A stretch of 64,000 nt of DNA from Brevibacterium atlanticum (GCF_011617245.1 NZ_CP050152.1:1550001-1614000); one strand, 5' to 3'. Numbered from the stretch's first letter, positions 52,345 to 63,768 are shown. Notes: generated by a model not told the origin, from the sequence alone. Made by a program: numbers and translations.

Positions 52345-53799
52345 GTGAGCAATTCAGACACCGCCGCGAACCAGGCGACCACACGCATCATCTCCACCGC
52401 ATCCGACATCCACTCGGTCCTCGCCGAATTCGGCTCACAGGGAACGAAGACGAAGGCGGTGATCATCCTCGCCCTCGGCGGAATCTTCATGGACGCCTAC
52501 GACTTCTCCTCGCTGGCCTTCGGCATCACCGCAATCCAGGAGCAGTTCGGGCTTTCGGGGTTCATGACCGGCCTTGTCAACGCATCGATCATGATCGGTG
52601 CGGTCATCGGTGCCCTCTTCGGCGGCTACCTCGTCGACCGTTTCGGCCGCTACCGGCTGTTCATGGCCGATATGGTCTTCTTCGTCATCGCGGCCATCGG
52701 CTGCGCCCTGGCTCCCAACGAATGGGTGCTCATCGCCTTCCGCTTCGTCATGGGCATCGGCGTCGGCCTCGATCTGCCCGTGGCGATGGCCTTCCTCGCC
52801 GAATTCTCGAAGCTCAAGGGCAAGGGCAACCGCTCACAGCGCGTGAACTCGTGGTCGCCTGCCTGGTACATCGCCACCGGCGTCGGCTACCTCATCGTCC
52901 TCATCATCTTCGTGACTCTGCCGTATGACCAGCACGCGATCCTCTGGCGCATCGTCGTCGGCTTCGGCGCCGTGCCCGCCCTCGTCGTGCTCCTCGTGCG
53001 CCGCCGCTACCTCGCCGAGTCCCCGGAATGGCTGGCCAACCAGGGCGACCTGCGTGCGGCCGTCGACGTCATGCGCTCCCACCACAACCTCGACGTCACA
53101 CTCGCCCCCGAAGCGGCGAGCGGTGAGTCAGAGGAACCGGCCGGGGAGACCGGCAAGCCCGCGGCCGGACGGTGGCGAGGGTTCGCCGAGCTCTTCTCCC
53201 CGAAATACCGCGTGCGCACCATCGTCGCGCTCTGCGTCTCCGTCTTCTCGACCTTCGGCTACAACGCCGTGGCCTATGGAACGCCGCTCATCATCACCAC
53301 CCTCTTCCACCAGACTCCGCTGATCACGATCGTCTCCTCGCTCATCATCAATCTGGGCTTCGGTGCTCTCGGAGGTCTCCTCGGCATGTCGATCGTCAAC
53401 CGCTTCGGCACCCGCAAGATCACTTTCATCGGCTTCGTCATCCAGGCGCTCGCCCTTGGCCTCCTCGCCATCGTCGGCATCCCGAACGGGGCACTCGTCC
53501 TCGTCTCGGTGGCGATGCTCGCCGCCTTCGTCTTCGCTCAGGCAGGCGGACCGGGTGCCAACCTCATGAACTACGCGACCCTGTCCTATCCGACGAGGCT
53601 GCGCGGCATCGGCATCGGCTTCAACCAATCGGTGCTCCGAGCCTTCTCGATCGTCTCGCTCATCATGTTCCCGATCCTCGCGGCCTCACTCGGCACCGGC
53701 GTGTTCTGGATCGTCGCTTGTGCGCCGCTGGCCGGAGCCATCGCGGTAGGCATCGTGGCGTGGGATCCGACGGCCAAGGACGTCGAACGCGAAGAATGA
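52345..53799 (+). CDS. MFS transporter (sugar-porter/AAHS-like)
   Basis: 484 residues and 12 helices. GGIFMDAYDFSSLAFG in helix 1 and GYLVDRFGRYRLF in loop 2-3 are MFS organic-acid symporter features. An acidic, Pro/Gly-rich central loop (about 250-275) separates the halves. GTG start 52345; no strong ribosome site is seen. Substrate unknown. It may belong with the NCS1 permease and racemase genes that follow. Confidence 0.85.
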   Translation: MSNSDTAANQATTRIISTASDIHSVLAEFGSQGTKTKAVIILALGGIFMDAYDFSSLAFGITAIQEQFGLSGFMTGLVNASIMIGAVIGALFGGYLVDRFGRYRLFMADMVFFVIAAIGCALAPNEWVLIAFRFVMGIGVGLDLPVAMAFLAEFSKLKGKGNRSQRVNSWSPAWYIATGVGYLIVLIIFVTLPYDQHAILWRIVVGFGAVPALVVLLVRRRYLAESPEWLANQGDLRAAVDVMRSHHNLDVTLAPEAASGESEEPAGETGKPAAGRWRGFAELFSPKYRVRTIVALCVSVFSTFGYNAVAYGTPLIITTLFHQTPLITIVSSLIINLGFGALGGLLGMSIVNRFGTRKITFIGFVIQALALGLLAIVGIPNGALVLVSVAMLAAFVFAQAGGPGANLMNYATLSYPTRLRGIGIGFNQSVLRAFSIVSLIMFPILAASLGTGVFWIVACAPLAGAIAVGIVAWDPTAKDVEREE

Positions 53800-53820
53800 C
53801 TCCGTGGGCGCTCGGTAGAG

Positions 53821-54022
53821 ATGGAATACCATTACTGCCGAGTGCAGGTCGATGATCGCCGAGGCGGTCCCGAGGTGCCGTATCTCGTGGGCCTGACCGT
53901 GTGAGACCGCGAATGACGTGTGCTCTTCCGGTGCATTGGTCTTGCGGCGCAAGTGTGACCCGCGTTACTCTGAGGCGACAGGATTTCGCCGTCGCAGCGC
54001 CCGGATCCCTTATTTGGTATCC
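53821..54022. promoter_or_regulatory. Possible GntR-type sites upstream of NCS1 permease
   Basis: ATGGAATACCAT (53821-53832) and the imperfect dyad GGATCCC / GGTATCC (54003-54009, 54016-54022) resemble FCD-type GntR operators, and a GntR gene is nearby. The 259-base gap holds no gene. Confidence 0.35.
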
Positions 54023-54058
54023 CGGCGATGTGCTCGTCACGCAGGAGCTGTGAGCCGC

Positions 54059-55582
54059 ATGAGGAAGACCGAGAACGAGACCGCGGAGGAGTCCGTGCCG
54101 TCGCGGCTGGGCCCGAGCCCGGACCAGTTGGCCGCACACCGGATCAGTCCGCGCTTCTACAATGCCGACCTCGCTCCGAGCAAGAAGGAAGGACGCAGCT
54201 GGACCGCGTACAGCGTGTTCACCCTGTGGGCCAATGACGTGCACTCCCTGGGCAACTACGGCTTCGCCCTCGGCCTCTTCGCGCTCGGCCTCGGCGCCTG
54301 GCAGATCCTCGTCGCCCTCCTCGTCGGCGCCGCCCTGCTCTTCTTCCTCCTCACCCTCTCGGGATTCATGGGACACAAGACCGGGGTTCCCTACCCGGTG
54401 ATGAGCCGCATCGCCTTCGGCATCCACGGTGCCCAGCTGGCCGCCTCGGTGCGGGGGATCGTCGCGATCGCCTGGTTCGGCATTCAGACGTACCTGGCCT
54501 CGAGCGTTCTCAATGTCCTCCTCCTCACTCTCATCCCCGGCCTTCAGACTTGGGCAGACACGGAATTCCTCGGCCTGTCCGGACTCGGCTGGTTCTCCTT
54601 CACTCTGCTCTGGATCGTCCAGGTCATCATCGTCAGCTACGGCATGGAGATGATCCGCAGGTACGAGGCGATCGCCGGCCCCATCATCCTCGTCACCTTC
54701 CTCGCCCTCGCCGTGTGGATGCTGTCCCGGGTGGACTTCTCGATCTCCTGGTCCAGGGACGGCGCCCTGTCCGGATGGCCCATGTGGATGCACATCCTCG
54801 GCGGCGGTGCTCTGTGGGTCTCGATCTACGGCACCTTCGTCCTCAACTTCTCCGACTTCACCCGGGCGGCGAAGAAGAAGGGGTCGATCGTCGTCGGCAA
54901 CTTCTGGGGGATCCCCATCAACATGCTCGTCTTCGGCCTCGTCGTCATCTCCCTGGCCGGAGCCCAGTACGAACTCGACGGCACCGTCATCACCTCGCCT
55001 GCCGACATCGTGCAGACCATCGGCAGTCCGATCCTGCTGGCCCTGGCCTCCCTGTCCCTGCTCATCCTCACGATCGCGGTCAACCTCATGGCGAATTTCG
55101 TCGCTCCGACCTACGCCCTGACCAACCTCTTCCCCCGCCACCTCAACTTCCGTTCGGCGGCGATCGTCTCGGCGATCATCGGCTTCGTCATCCTGCCGTG
55201 GAACCTCTACGACTCACCCGTCGTCATCGTCTACTTCCTCGGCGGGCTCGGCGCTCTGCTCGGACCCCTGTTCGGCATCATCATGGTCGACTACTGGGTG
55301 GTGCGGAAGACCAAGGTCAACGTTCCCCAGCTCTACACCGAGGCCGGCGACGGCGAATACTTCTACCACCACGGTGTGAACTGGAGGGCGATCGGAGCGT
55401 TCATCCCCGCCTCCGCGATCTCCCTCGTGTTCGCACTGGTCCCGACCTTCGCCGGACTCTCCGAGTTCTCGTGGTTCTCCGGAGCAGCCCTGTCTGCGAT
55501 CATCTACTTCGTCATCGCCCGCCGGGACTTCACCTTCCGTGAGGTCGACGGTGAGGAGATCGCTGTCCCGACCACCCACTGA
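54059..55582 (+). CDS. NCS1-family nucleobase/hydantoin permease
   Basis: A full-length 507-residue NCS1 symporter with 12 helices. YNADLAPSKKEGRSWTAYSVFTLWANDVHSL at about 34-64 is the classic N-terminus of Mhp1/allantoin/uracil permeases, with the helix-1 substrate residues N-D intact. GVPYPVMSRIAFGIHG follows helix 2. Likely imports hydantoins, allantoin or uracil with Na+ or H+. Directly followed by a hydantoin-racemase-like gene, supporting that substrate class. ATG 54059 is used; GTG 54050 is possible. Confidence 0.88.
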   Translation: MRKTENETAEESVPSRLGPSPDQLAAHRISPRFYNADLAPSKKEGRSWTAYSVFTLWANDVHSLGNYGFALGLFALGLGAWQILVALLVGAALLFFLLTLSGFMGHKTGVPYPVMSRIAFGIHGAQLAASVRGIVAIAWFGIQTYLASSVLNVLLLTLIPGLQTWADTEFLGLSGLGWFSFTLLWIVQVIIVSYGMEMIRRYEAIAGPIILVTFLALAVWMLSRVDFSISWSRDGALSGWPMWMHILGGGALWVSIYGTFVLNFSDFTRAAKKKGSIVVGNFWGIPINMLVFGLVVISLAGAQYELDGTVITSPADIVQTIGSPILLALASLSLLILTIAVNLMANFVAPTYALTNLFPRHLNFRSAAIVSAIIGFVILPWNLYDSPVVIVYFLGGLGALLGPLFGIIMVDYWVVRKTKVNVPQLYTEAGDGEYFYHHGVNWRAIGAFIPASAISLVFALVPTFAGLSEFSWFSGAALSAIIYFVIARRDFTFREVDGEEIAVPTTH

Positions 55583-55652
55583 TCCCACCGCGCCACTGAC
55601 CGATCCCTCCGCAATCCCGCCACACCACCCGCCGACCTTGATGGAGCCACCA

Positions 55653-56441
55653 GTGAGAATACTCGTCGTCAACGTGAACACGACGGAGTCGATGACCGAG
55701 GGCATCGCCCGAGCCGCGCGCACGGCCGCCTCGCCGGACACCGAGATCATCGGACTCACCCCGAGGTTCGGTGCCGAGTCCTGTGAAGGCAACGTCGAGA
55801 GCCACCTCGCAGCCATCGGCGTCATGGATGCCGTGCTCAACTACGAGGGCGACTACGACGCCGTGATCCAGGCCGGCTACGGCGAGCACGGGCGGGAGGC
55901 TCTGCAGGAGCTCCTCGACGTCCCCGTCGTCGACATCACCGAGGCGGGTGCCGCGCTGGCGATGTTCCTCGGCCGCCGGTACTCGGTGGTCACCACGCTC
56001 GATCGCACCGTCCCGCTCATCGAGGACCGCCTGCGCCTGTCCGGACTCGACGCTCACTGCGCTTCCGTGCGAGCGTCGGGTATGGCGGTCCTCGAGCTCG
56101 AAGAGAGCCCGGATCGTGCCGTCGCCGCGATCGCCGACCAGGCCGCCGAGGCGGTCGACCGTGACCGTGCCGAGGTCATCGTTCTCGGGTGCGGCGGAAT
56201 GGCCGATCTCGGCCGGACGATCACCGAGCGGTGCGAGGTCCCCGTCGTCGACGGCGTCACGGCTGCGGTCAGGCTCGCCGAATCCCTCGTCGGACTGGAT
56301 CTTCGGACATCGAAGGTGAGGACCTATGCCCCCGCCCGGCCGAAGCAGGTGAGCGGATGGCCATTCCCCGGCGTCGGCGGCCTGGCAGGCAGTGCGGGAG
56401 GCGACGTGGGGGACGCCTCGGACGTCGTCGTCGGGGACTGA
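55653..56441 (+). CDS. Asp/Glu/hydantoin racemase family protein
   Basis: A 262-residue two-domain racemase-fold protein. Start GTG 55653 (VRILVVNVNTTESMTEG) follows GGAG at the right spacing and matches relatives. The second catalytic cysteine is present as C180 in VLGCGGMADLG. The first, in the ACFGDPG segment of hydantoin racemases, is glycine here (G75 in QAGYGEHG). One-cysteine members include arylmalonate decarboxylase, so simple racemisation is uncertain. The C-terminal 40 residues are Gly/Ala/Asp-rich. Co-directional with the NCS1 permease, 70 bases downstream. Confidence 0.82.
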   Translation: MRILVVNVNTTESMTEGIARAARTAASPDTEIIGLTPRFGAESCEGNVESHLAAIGVMDAVLNYEGDYDAVIQAGYGEHGREALQELLDVPVVDITEAGAALAMFLGRRYSVVTTLDRTVPLIEDRLRLSGLDAHCASVRASGMAVLELEESPDRAVAAIADQAAEAVDRDRAEVIVLGCGGMADLGRTITERCEVPVVDGVTAAVRLAESLVGLDLRTSKVRTYAPARPKQVSGWPFPGVGGLAGSAGGDVGDASDVVVGD

Positions 56442-56444
56442 GGC

Positions 56445-57155
56445 TCACTCCCCCTCGGGTGAGTCCTGTTCGGGGGAGTCCTCCGGCTCTGACCGTTTCT
56501 CCTCGATGGCCCGAGCCAGGCGCTCGGTGTGTTTGTCATGCTGGTCCTGGCTGGTGCCCAGGTGTCGGCCGGCGAGTTCCCCGGCCTTCGTCTGGTCGCG
56601 CCGGGCGATGGCGTCGAAGAGTTCGGCATGCTCGGTCGCGACGACGTCGAGGTCGTCATGCTGGCTCAGCTGCCAGCGCATCCGGGAGTCGAGGAGGGCA
56701 CCGATCTCCCCGAGCAGCTCATTGCCGGTGAGCTCGGTGACGATGGCGTGGAACTCCGCGGCACTGCGATGAGCGCCGACGACATCACCGTTCTGCGACA
56801 GCTCCCGGCCCCTGCGCATCGCTGATTCGAGACGGGCGAGGCCTTCCCGCGTGTGGCGCTGTGCGGCGAGTTCGAAGATGAGCACGTCGAAGACTGCGCG
56901 CACTTCGTTGAGGTCGGCGATGTCGCTGGGGGAGAACTCGCGCACGGTCGACCAGGTGTTCGGTCGCGTCGTCACCAGGCCCTCCGAGGCCAGCTGTTTG
57001 AGGGCCTCACGGATCGGTACGCGGGAGACGCCGAGCTCGTCGGCGAGGTTGCGTTCGACGAGTCGCTCTCCCGGCAGGCGGATGCCGTCGATGATCTGGT
57101 TGCGCAGGATATCGGTGACTCGCACCGTCTCGGAGCGCGGCGTTGCGCTGTTCAT
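56445..57155 (-). CDS. GntR-family regulator, FCD type
   Basis: 236 residues. A winged helix-turn-helix (about 10-75; LADELGVSRVPIREALKQL) is joined to an all-helical FCD ligand domain (about 85-205), which carries metal/carboxylate-binding histidines (AEFHAIV, ATEHAELF). The C-terminal 30 residues are very acidic. It lies 12 bases after the DUF885 gene, whose TGA leads straight into its GGAGG ribosome site, so the two are co-translated. Probable regulator of the neighbouring permease, racemase and hydrolase genes. Confidence 0.88.
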   Translation of the reverse strand: MNSATPRSETVRVTDILRNQIIDGIRLPGERLVERNLADELGVSRVPIREALKQLASEGLVTTRPNTWSTVREFSPSDIADLNEVRAVFDVLIFELAAQRHTREGLARLESAMRRGRELSQNGDVVGAHRSAAEFHAIVTELTGNELLGEIGALLDSRMRWQLSQHDDLDVVATEHAELFDAIARRDQTKAGELAGRHLGTSQDQHDKHTERLARAIEEKRSEPEDSPEQDSPEGE

Positions 57156-57167
57156 CGGGGCACCTCC

Positions 57168-58838
57168 TCAGCGGCGCATCGCGCGGCCGAGCACGTCGAG
57201 GCCGACGGAGCCGAGTCCCAGCGCCTTCGTGTGGAAGGCCTTGAGATCGAAGTCGGCACCCGCCTCGGCGGCAGCCTCGTCACGGAACTGCTCCCACAGG
57301 CGCTGCCCGATCTTGTAACTCGGCGCCTGGCCGGGCCAACCGAGGTAGCGGTCGAGTTCGAAGGCGAGGAATGAGCGGTCCATCGCGACGTTGTCGGTGA
57401 GGAACTGCCAGGCCTTCTCACGGTTCCAGATTCCGCCGCCGAGGCTGGTCGGAGCCTCGAGTCCGAGGTGGAAACCGATGTCGAGGACGACGCGGGCGGC
57501 GCGCAGCCTCTGTGAGTCCAGCATGCCGAGGTAGTCGCCCGGTTCGTCTAGGAAGCCGAGGTCGGCCATGAGCTTCTCCGCGTAGAGAGCCCAGCCCTCA
57601 CCGTGACCGGAGACCCAGCACATCAGTCGTCGCCAGCGGTTGAGAGTGTCGGAGACATAGGTGGCCTGACCGACCTGCAGGTGGTGGCCCGGCACGCCCT
57701 CGTGGTAGACGGTCGTCTTCTCCTGCCAGGTGGCGAACTCCGTGACGCCCTCAGGCACCGACCACCACATCCGGCCCGGACGGGAGAAATCGTCGGTAGG
57801 GCCGGTGTAGTAGATACCGCCGGTCGCCGAGGGGGCGATCATGCACTCGATGGTGCGCACCGGCTCGGGAATGTCGAAGTGGGACTTCCCGAGTTCGGTG
57901 ATCGCCTCGTCGGCGACCTGCTGCATCCATTCGCGCAGCGCCTCCGCACCGTGCAGGGTCCGCTCGGGATCCCTATTGAGCATGTCCATGACCTCGAAGA
58001 GATCGGCGCCCGGAGCGATCTTCTCGGCCACGGTGCGCTGTTCGGCGTCGATGCGGGCGAGTTCCTCGAGTCCCCAGGAGTAGGTCTCGTCGAAGTCGAC
58101 CTCGGCGCCGAGGAAGTCGCGGGAGTGCAGCGCGTAGGCGTCGCGTCCGCACGCTTCGTTCTCCGGTGCCTGCGGCAGCAGCGTCTCGCCGAGGAAGTCA
58201 GCGAGCTCACCGAAGGAGGCCCGAGCCGCCTCGGCGCCGTCATTCAGGGTGGACTGCAGGGTCTCCGGGACTGCGGCCGCCCCGGCGATGAGGGCGTCGA
58301 AATTGCTGCCCGGCCGGGCGAGGGCACGCGCCTGTTCGATGACCTTCTCGACCTGGATCCGCGCGGAGACCCGGCCCTGTTCGGCCGCGAGACCGAGAGA
58401 CTCCTGGTACCCGGCGATGGAGGCGGGCACGGCGGACAGAGTCGTCGCGATCTGCTCCCAGTCCTCGGTCGTCGCTGTGGGCATGAGGTCGAAGGCATCG
58501 CGGATGTCTTGGACCGGCGAGGCGATGACGTTGAGGCTCGCGTGCCGGTTCCCGGTCTCGAAGTGATCCCGGTCGACGCCGAGGCGGTCGCGCATCGCAT
58601 CGACCGTGACACGGTCGACCTCGTCGAGTTCGTTCGTCGCCTCCACCTCATCGAGCTTCGCCAGCGTCTCGACGGTGAGGTCATTGGCTGCGGCCAGTCC
58701 GGCGGGGGAGAAGTCGTCGAATCCCTTCGCACCGTCGAGTCCGAGGTAGAGGGCGAGGGAGGGAGAGAGAGCGAGTGAGCGGTCGACGTAGTCTTCGGCG
58801 ACGGCGTCGACAGGTGAGGGGGTTCTCTTCTGGGTCAT
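57168..58838 (-). CDS. DUF885-family putative metallo-hydrolase
   Basis: A 556-residue, mainly alpha-helical protein of the DUF885 family. HEGVPGHH at 379-386 is the family's gluzincin-like zinc site, and the C-terminal part (WQFLTDNVAMDRSFLAFELD) is conserved in members. Thought to be peptidases or amidohydrolases; the substrate is unproven. No signal peptide, so cytosolic. ATG 58838 is used rather than a GTG three codons upstream. It is first gene of an operon with the GntR regulator and is divergent from an MFS transporter. Confidence 0.84.
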   Translation of the reverse strand: MTQKRTPSPVDAVAEDYVDRSLALSPSLALYLGLDGAKGFDDFSPAGLAAANDLTVETLAKLDEVEATNELDEVDRVTVDAMRDRLGVDRDHFETGNRHASLNVIASPVQDIRDAFDLMPTATTEDWEQIATTLSAVPASIAGYQESLGLAAEQGRVSARIQVEKVIEQARALARPGSNFDALIAGAAAVPETLQSTLNDGAEAARASFGELADFLGETLLPQAPENEACGRDAYALHSRDFLGAEVDFDETYSWGLEELARIDAEQRTVAEKIAPGADLFEVMDMLNRDPERTLHGAEALREWMQQVADEAITELGKSHFDIPEPVRTIECMIAPSATGGIYYTGPTDDFSRPGRMWWSVPEGVTEFATWQEKTTVYHEGVPGHHLQVGQATYVSDTLNRWRRLMCWVSGHGEGWALYAEKLMADLGFLDEPGDYLGMLDSQRLRAARVVLDIGFHLGLEAPTSLGGGIWNREKAWQFLTDNVAMDRSFLAFELDRYLGWPGQAPSYKIGQRLWEQFRDEAAAEAGADFDLKAFHTKALGLGSVGLDVLGRAMRR

Positions 58839-58914
58839 GGATCCCACCCTATCGCGAGCTGCGTCACGTTCGGCCCGGACACCTGCATCTTCTTCTCACC
58901 GAACCCGCTAATGT

Positions 58915-58934
58915 GTCAGTGTTCGACGACTGAC
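58915..58934. promoter_or_regulatory. Inverted repeat GTCAGT-N8-ACTGAC
   Basis: 6-bp perfect arms in the 120-base divergent region between the DUF885 and MFS genes, 24 bases before the MFS start. A candidate operator. Confidence 0.4.
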
Positions 58935-58958
58935 GACAGAAAGAGAGACCGATCTACC

Positions 58959-60155
58959 GTGGCACGAGCGAAGCTGTGGACGAAGGACTTCATCGTCGGG
59001 ATCGGGCTCAACCTGTCGATGTCGATGGTGTTCTACCTCCTGATGACGTCCATGGCCGGGTATGCGGCTGCGCGTTTCGCCGCAGGGGAGGCCGCCGCAG
59101 GATTCGCGTCCTCGTCGTTCGTCCTCGGTGCCGTCGTCGCCCGCGTGCTGACCGGAAAATATCTCGACTTCATCGGACGTCGCCGACTCCTCGTCATCAC
59201 CATGGCGGCCTCCGTCCTCGCCTCGCTGGCGTATCTGGTCGCCGATGACCTGCCTGTTCTGCTCGGACTGCGCATCGTCCACGGCATCGCCTTCGGAGCC
59301 GGGAACACGGCGATCATGACCGCGATCCAGAGCATCATCCCCTCCTCCCGTCGCGGCGAGGGGACCGGATACTTCGGCACGGCGACGACCCTGTCGACGG
59401 CGCTGGGCCCCTACCTCGGTGTCATCATCCCCCGCCAGTTCGACTTCGCGATGCTCTTCGTCGCCTCGGCGATCATGTCCGTCATCGCACTCGCGTGCTG
59501 CCTGCTCATCCGGCTGCCCGTCCAGGAGCTCAGCGACTATCAGCGGCGCACCAAATGGCACCTCAAGCTCGGCACGCTGGTCGATCGCGACGGGCTGCGG
59601 ATCGGCTCGGTCATGCTGCTGGCCGGCACGGCCTACGCCGCAGCGTTGGTCTTCCTCGCCGGCTACGCCGCCGAACACGGGGCCGCACCCGCGGCCTCCT
59701 TGTTCTTCGTCGCCTTCGCCGCCGCCTCACTGGTGGCGCGTCTCTTCGTCGGTCGGCTGCAGGACGTCTTCGGAGACAATGCGGTGATCTTCCCCGTCTT
59801 CGTCTGCGACATCGCCGGGAACATCCTGCTGGCCATGTGGCCGACGATGAGCGGAATCATCCTGGCCGGAGTGCTCATCGGCCTCGGCTTCGGCTCCCTC
59901 ATGCCCTGCATGCAGGCGATCACGGTCAAATCGGTGCCGATGAACCGCGTCCCCGTCGCCACCGCCTCGTTCTTCCTCCTCCTCGACGCCGGCTCGGGCA
60001 TCGGCCCCGTCGTCCTCGGCTTCCTCTACCCGATGACCGGAGGAAACGGCATGTTCCTCGTCTGCGCGGGGCTCGTCGTCGTCGCCATCGGCGTCTACAT
60101 CTGGGTGCACGGACATCGCCGAGGCGGCCGTCCCGGACGAGAGATCGTCGCCTGA
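58959..60155 (+). CDS. MFS transporter
   Basis: A 398-residue, 12-helix MFS protein resembling the YfcJ/arabinose-efflux group: TGKYLDFIGRRRLLV in loop 2-3 and GTATTLSTALGPYLG in helix 5 (antiporter-like motif C), which suggests export. GTG 58959 is chosen because homologous sequence begins just after it and AAAGAGAGA lies upstream. Its stop codon's last base is the first base of palindrome copy 4. Function is possibly linked to the divergent DUF885 hydrolase. Confidence 0.85.
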   Translation: MARAKLWTKDFIVGIGLNLSMSMVFYLLMTSMAGYAAARFAAGEAAAGFASSSFVLGAVVARVLTGKYLDFIGRRRLLVITMAASVLASLAYLVADDLPVLLGLRIVHGIAFGAGNTAIMTAIQSIIPSSRRGEGTGYFGTATTLSTALGPYLGVIIPRQFDFAMLFVASAIMSVIALACCLLIRLPVQELSDYQRRTKWHLKLGTLVDRDGLRIGSVMLLAGTAYAAALVFLAGYAAEHGAAPAASLFFVAFAAASLVARLFVGRLQDVFGDNAVIFPVFVCDIAGNILLAMWPTMSGIILAGVLIGLGFGSLMPCMQAITVKSVPMNRVPVATASFFLLLDAGSGIGPVVLGFLYPMTGGNGMFLVCAGLVVVAIGVYIWVHGHRRGGRPGREIVA

Positions 60156-60234
60156 ACCTCCATTTGCTACCTGACGGCGGCCCAGCAACCCCGCGCGGGG
60201 TTGCTGGGCCGCCGTCAGGTAGCAAATGGAGGTT
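60155..60234. repeat. Dispersed palindrome, copy 4 (80 bp, perfect)
   Basis: Every base of the left arm (60155-60194) pairs with the right arm (60195-60234), with no loop and no mismatch. The arms start AACCTCCATTTGCTACCTGA. TTTT straddles the right end (60233-60236), so on the plus strand it forms a strong intrinsic terminator immediately at the MFS stop codon. Confidence 0.9.
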
Positions 60235-60294
60235 TTGTGGGGAGTGGGATGGCGATAGCCTTGAGGTGGTATTGCCGCTGACCGGAGGATGAGG

Positions 60295-61092
60295 ATGAAG
60301 TTCGCGCTCGCCCAGATCAACTCGACCACCTCGGTGACCGACAACCTCGAGAAGGTCCGCAGCTATGCACGCTCGGCCGCCGAGGCGGGGGCGGCTTTCA
60401 TCGTCTTCCCCGAGGCGACGATGTCCGCCTTCGGTTCCGGGCTGCGGGCGATCGCCGAGGACAATGCCGAGACCTGGCGGAGTGCAGTCACCGAGCTGGC
60501 CGCCGAGCTCGGCATCACCGTCATCGTCGGCGAATTCGCCACCACCGCGGACAAGGTCATCAACTTACTCGCCGTCTACACGCCGACCGGCGAACGCAGC
60601 GACTACGCGAAGATCCACCTCTACGACGCCTTCGGCTTCAAGGAGTCGGACACCGTCGAAGCCGGAGAGGAACCCGCGGTCCTCACCATCGACGGTGAGG
60701 ACATCGGACTGGCCCTGTGCTACGACATCCGCTTCCCCAAACTCTTCGCCGAGCTCAGCCGACGCGGAGCGCGGCTGGCCGTCGTGGCCGCCTCATGGGG
60801 AGCAGGCCCCGGAAAGGTCGAGCAGTGGGAGCTCCTCGCCCGAGCCAGGGCACTGGATTCGAATATGTTCGTCGCGGCTCTCGGTCAGGCCGATCCCGAG
60901 GACTCCGGGGTCGATGTGCCGAAGAAAGGCCCGACCGGAGTCGGCCACAGCCTCGTCTCCGATCCCTTCGGCGCGGTGCTGACCTCACTCGACGGCGCTG
61001 AGCGCCTCGAGATCGTCGACCTCGACCTGGCGGGCGCGGACAAGGCCGCCGAGGCGGTGCCTGTCCTCGCCAACGCCAAGCTCGGCTACTGA
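60295..61092 (+). CDS. Carbon-nitrogen hydrolase (nitrilase superfamily)
   Basis: A 265-residue amidase of the Nit/omega-amidase-like branch. The catalytic triad is visible: E40 (FPEAT), K106 (YAKIHLYDAF) and C142 (LCYDIRFP). Members hydrolyse deaminated glutathione, 2-oxoglutaramate or other small amides in the cytosol. ATG 60295 has GGAGG six bases upstream and is preferred to ATG 60289. It stands alone after palindrome copy 4. Confidence 0.88.
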   Translation: MKFALAQINSTTSVTDNLEKVRSYARSAAEAGAAFIVFPEATMSAFGSGLRAIAEDNAETWRSAVTELAAELGITVIVGEFATTADKVINLLAVYTPTGERSDYAKIHLYDAFGFKESDTVEAGEEPAVLTIDGEDIGLALCYDIRFPKLFAELSRRGARLAVVAASWGAGPGKVEQWELLARARALDSNMFVAALGQADPEDSGVDVPKKGPTGVGHSLVSDPFGAVLTSLDGAERLEIVDLDLAGADKAAEAVPVLANAKLGY

Positions 61093-61119
61093 GCCGCGCG
61101 GGAACGTTTCCCGTGATCG

Positions 61120-61138
61120 ACAGGCCTCGCACGCCTGT
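61120..61138 (+). terminator. Possible terminator of the nitrilase gene
   Basis: ACAGGC / GCCTGT arms with a 7-base loop, 28 bases past the stop. Short stem. Confidence 0.35.
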
Positions 61139-61171
61139 GTCCCCGGAGGGCTGTGTCCGATCACACAATAA

Positions 61172-61202
61172 TTGCACTTGAGGAAAAAATGCACTGAGTG
61201 CA
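61172..61202. promoter_or_regulatory. Operator-like repeats of TetR/DHA2 operon
   Basis: A palindrome TGCACTGAGTGCA (61190-61202) preceded by a third half-site TTGCACT (61172-61178), ending 11 bases before the TetR start. An AT-rich stretch between them may hold the promoter. Suggests autorepression. Confidence 0.6.
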
Positions 61203-61213
61203 ACAATGGGGTC

Positions 61214-63714
<2,501 letters not shown>

Positions 63715-63768
63715 TCGGTCCCCGAGGGGATACCCGACAGCGGCAACACGATGGCACCAGTGAGTGCC

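Noticed and set aside
53663..55141. A 492-codon frame antisense to the MFS and NCS1 genes
   Set aside because: Extremely acidic low-complexity product, opposite well-conserved membrane proteins.
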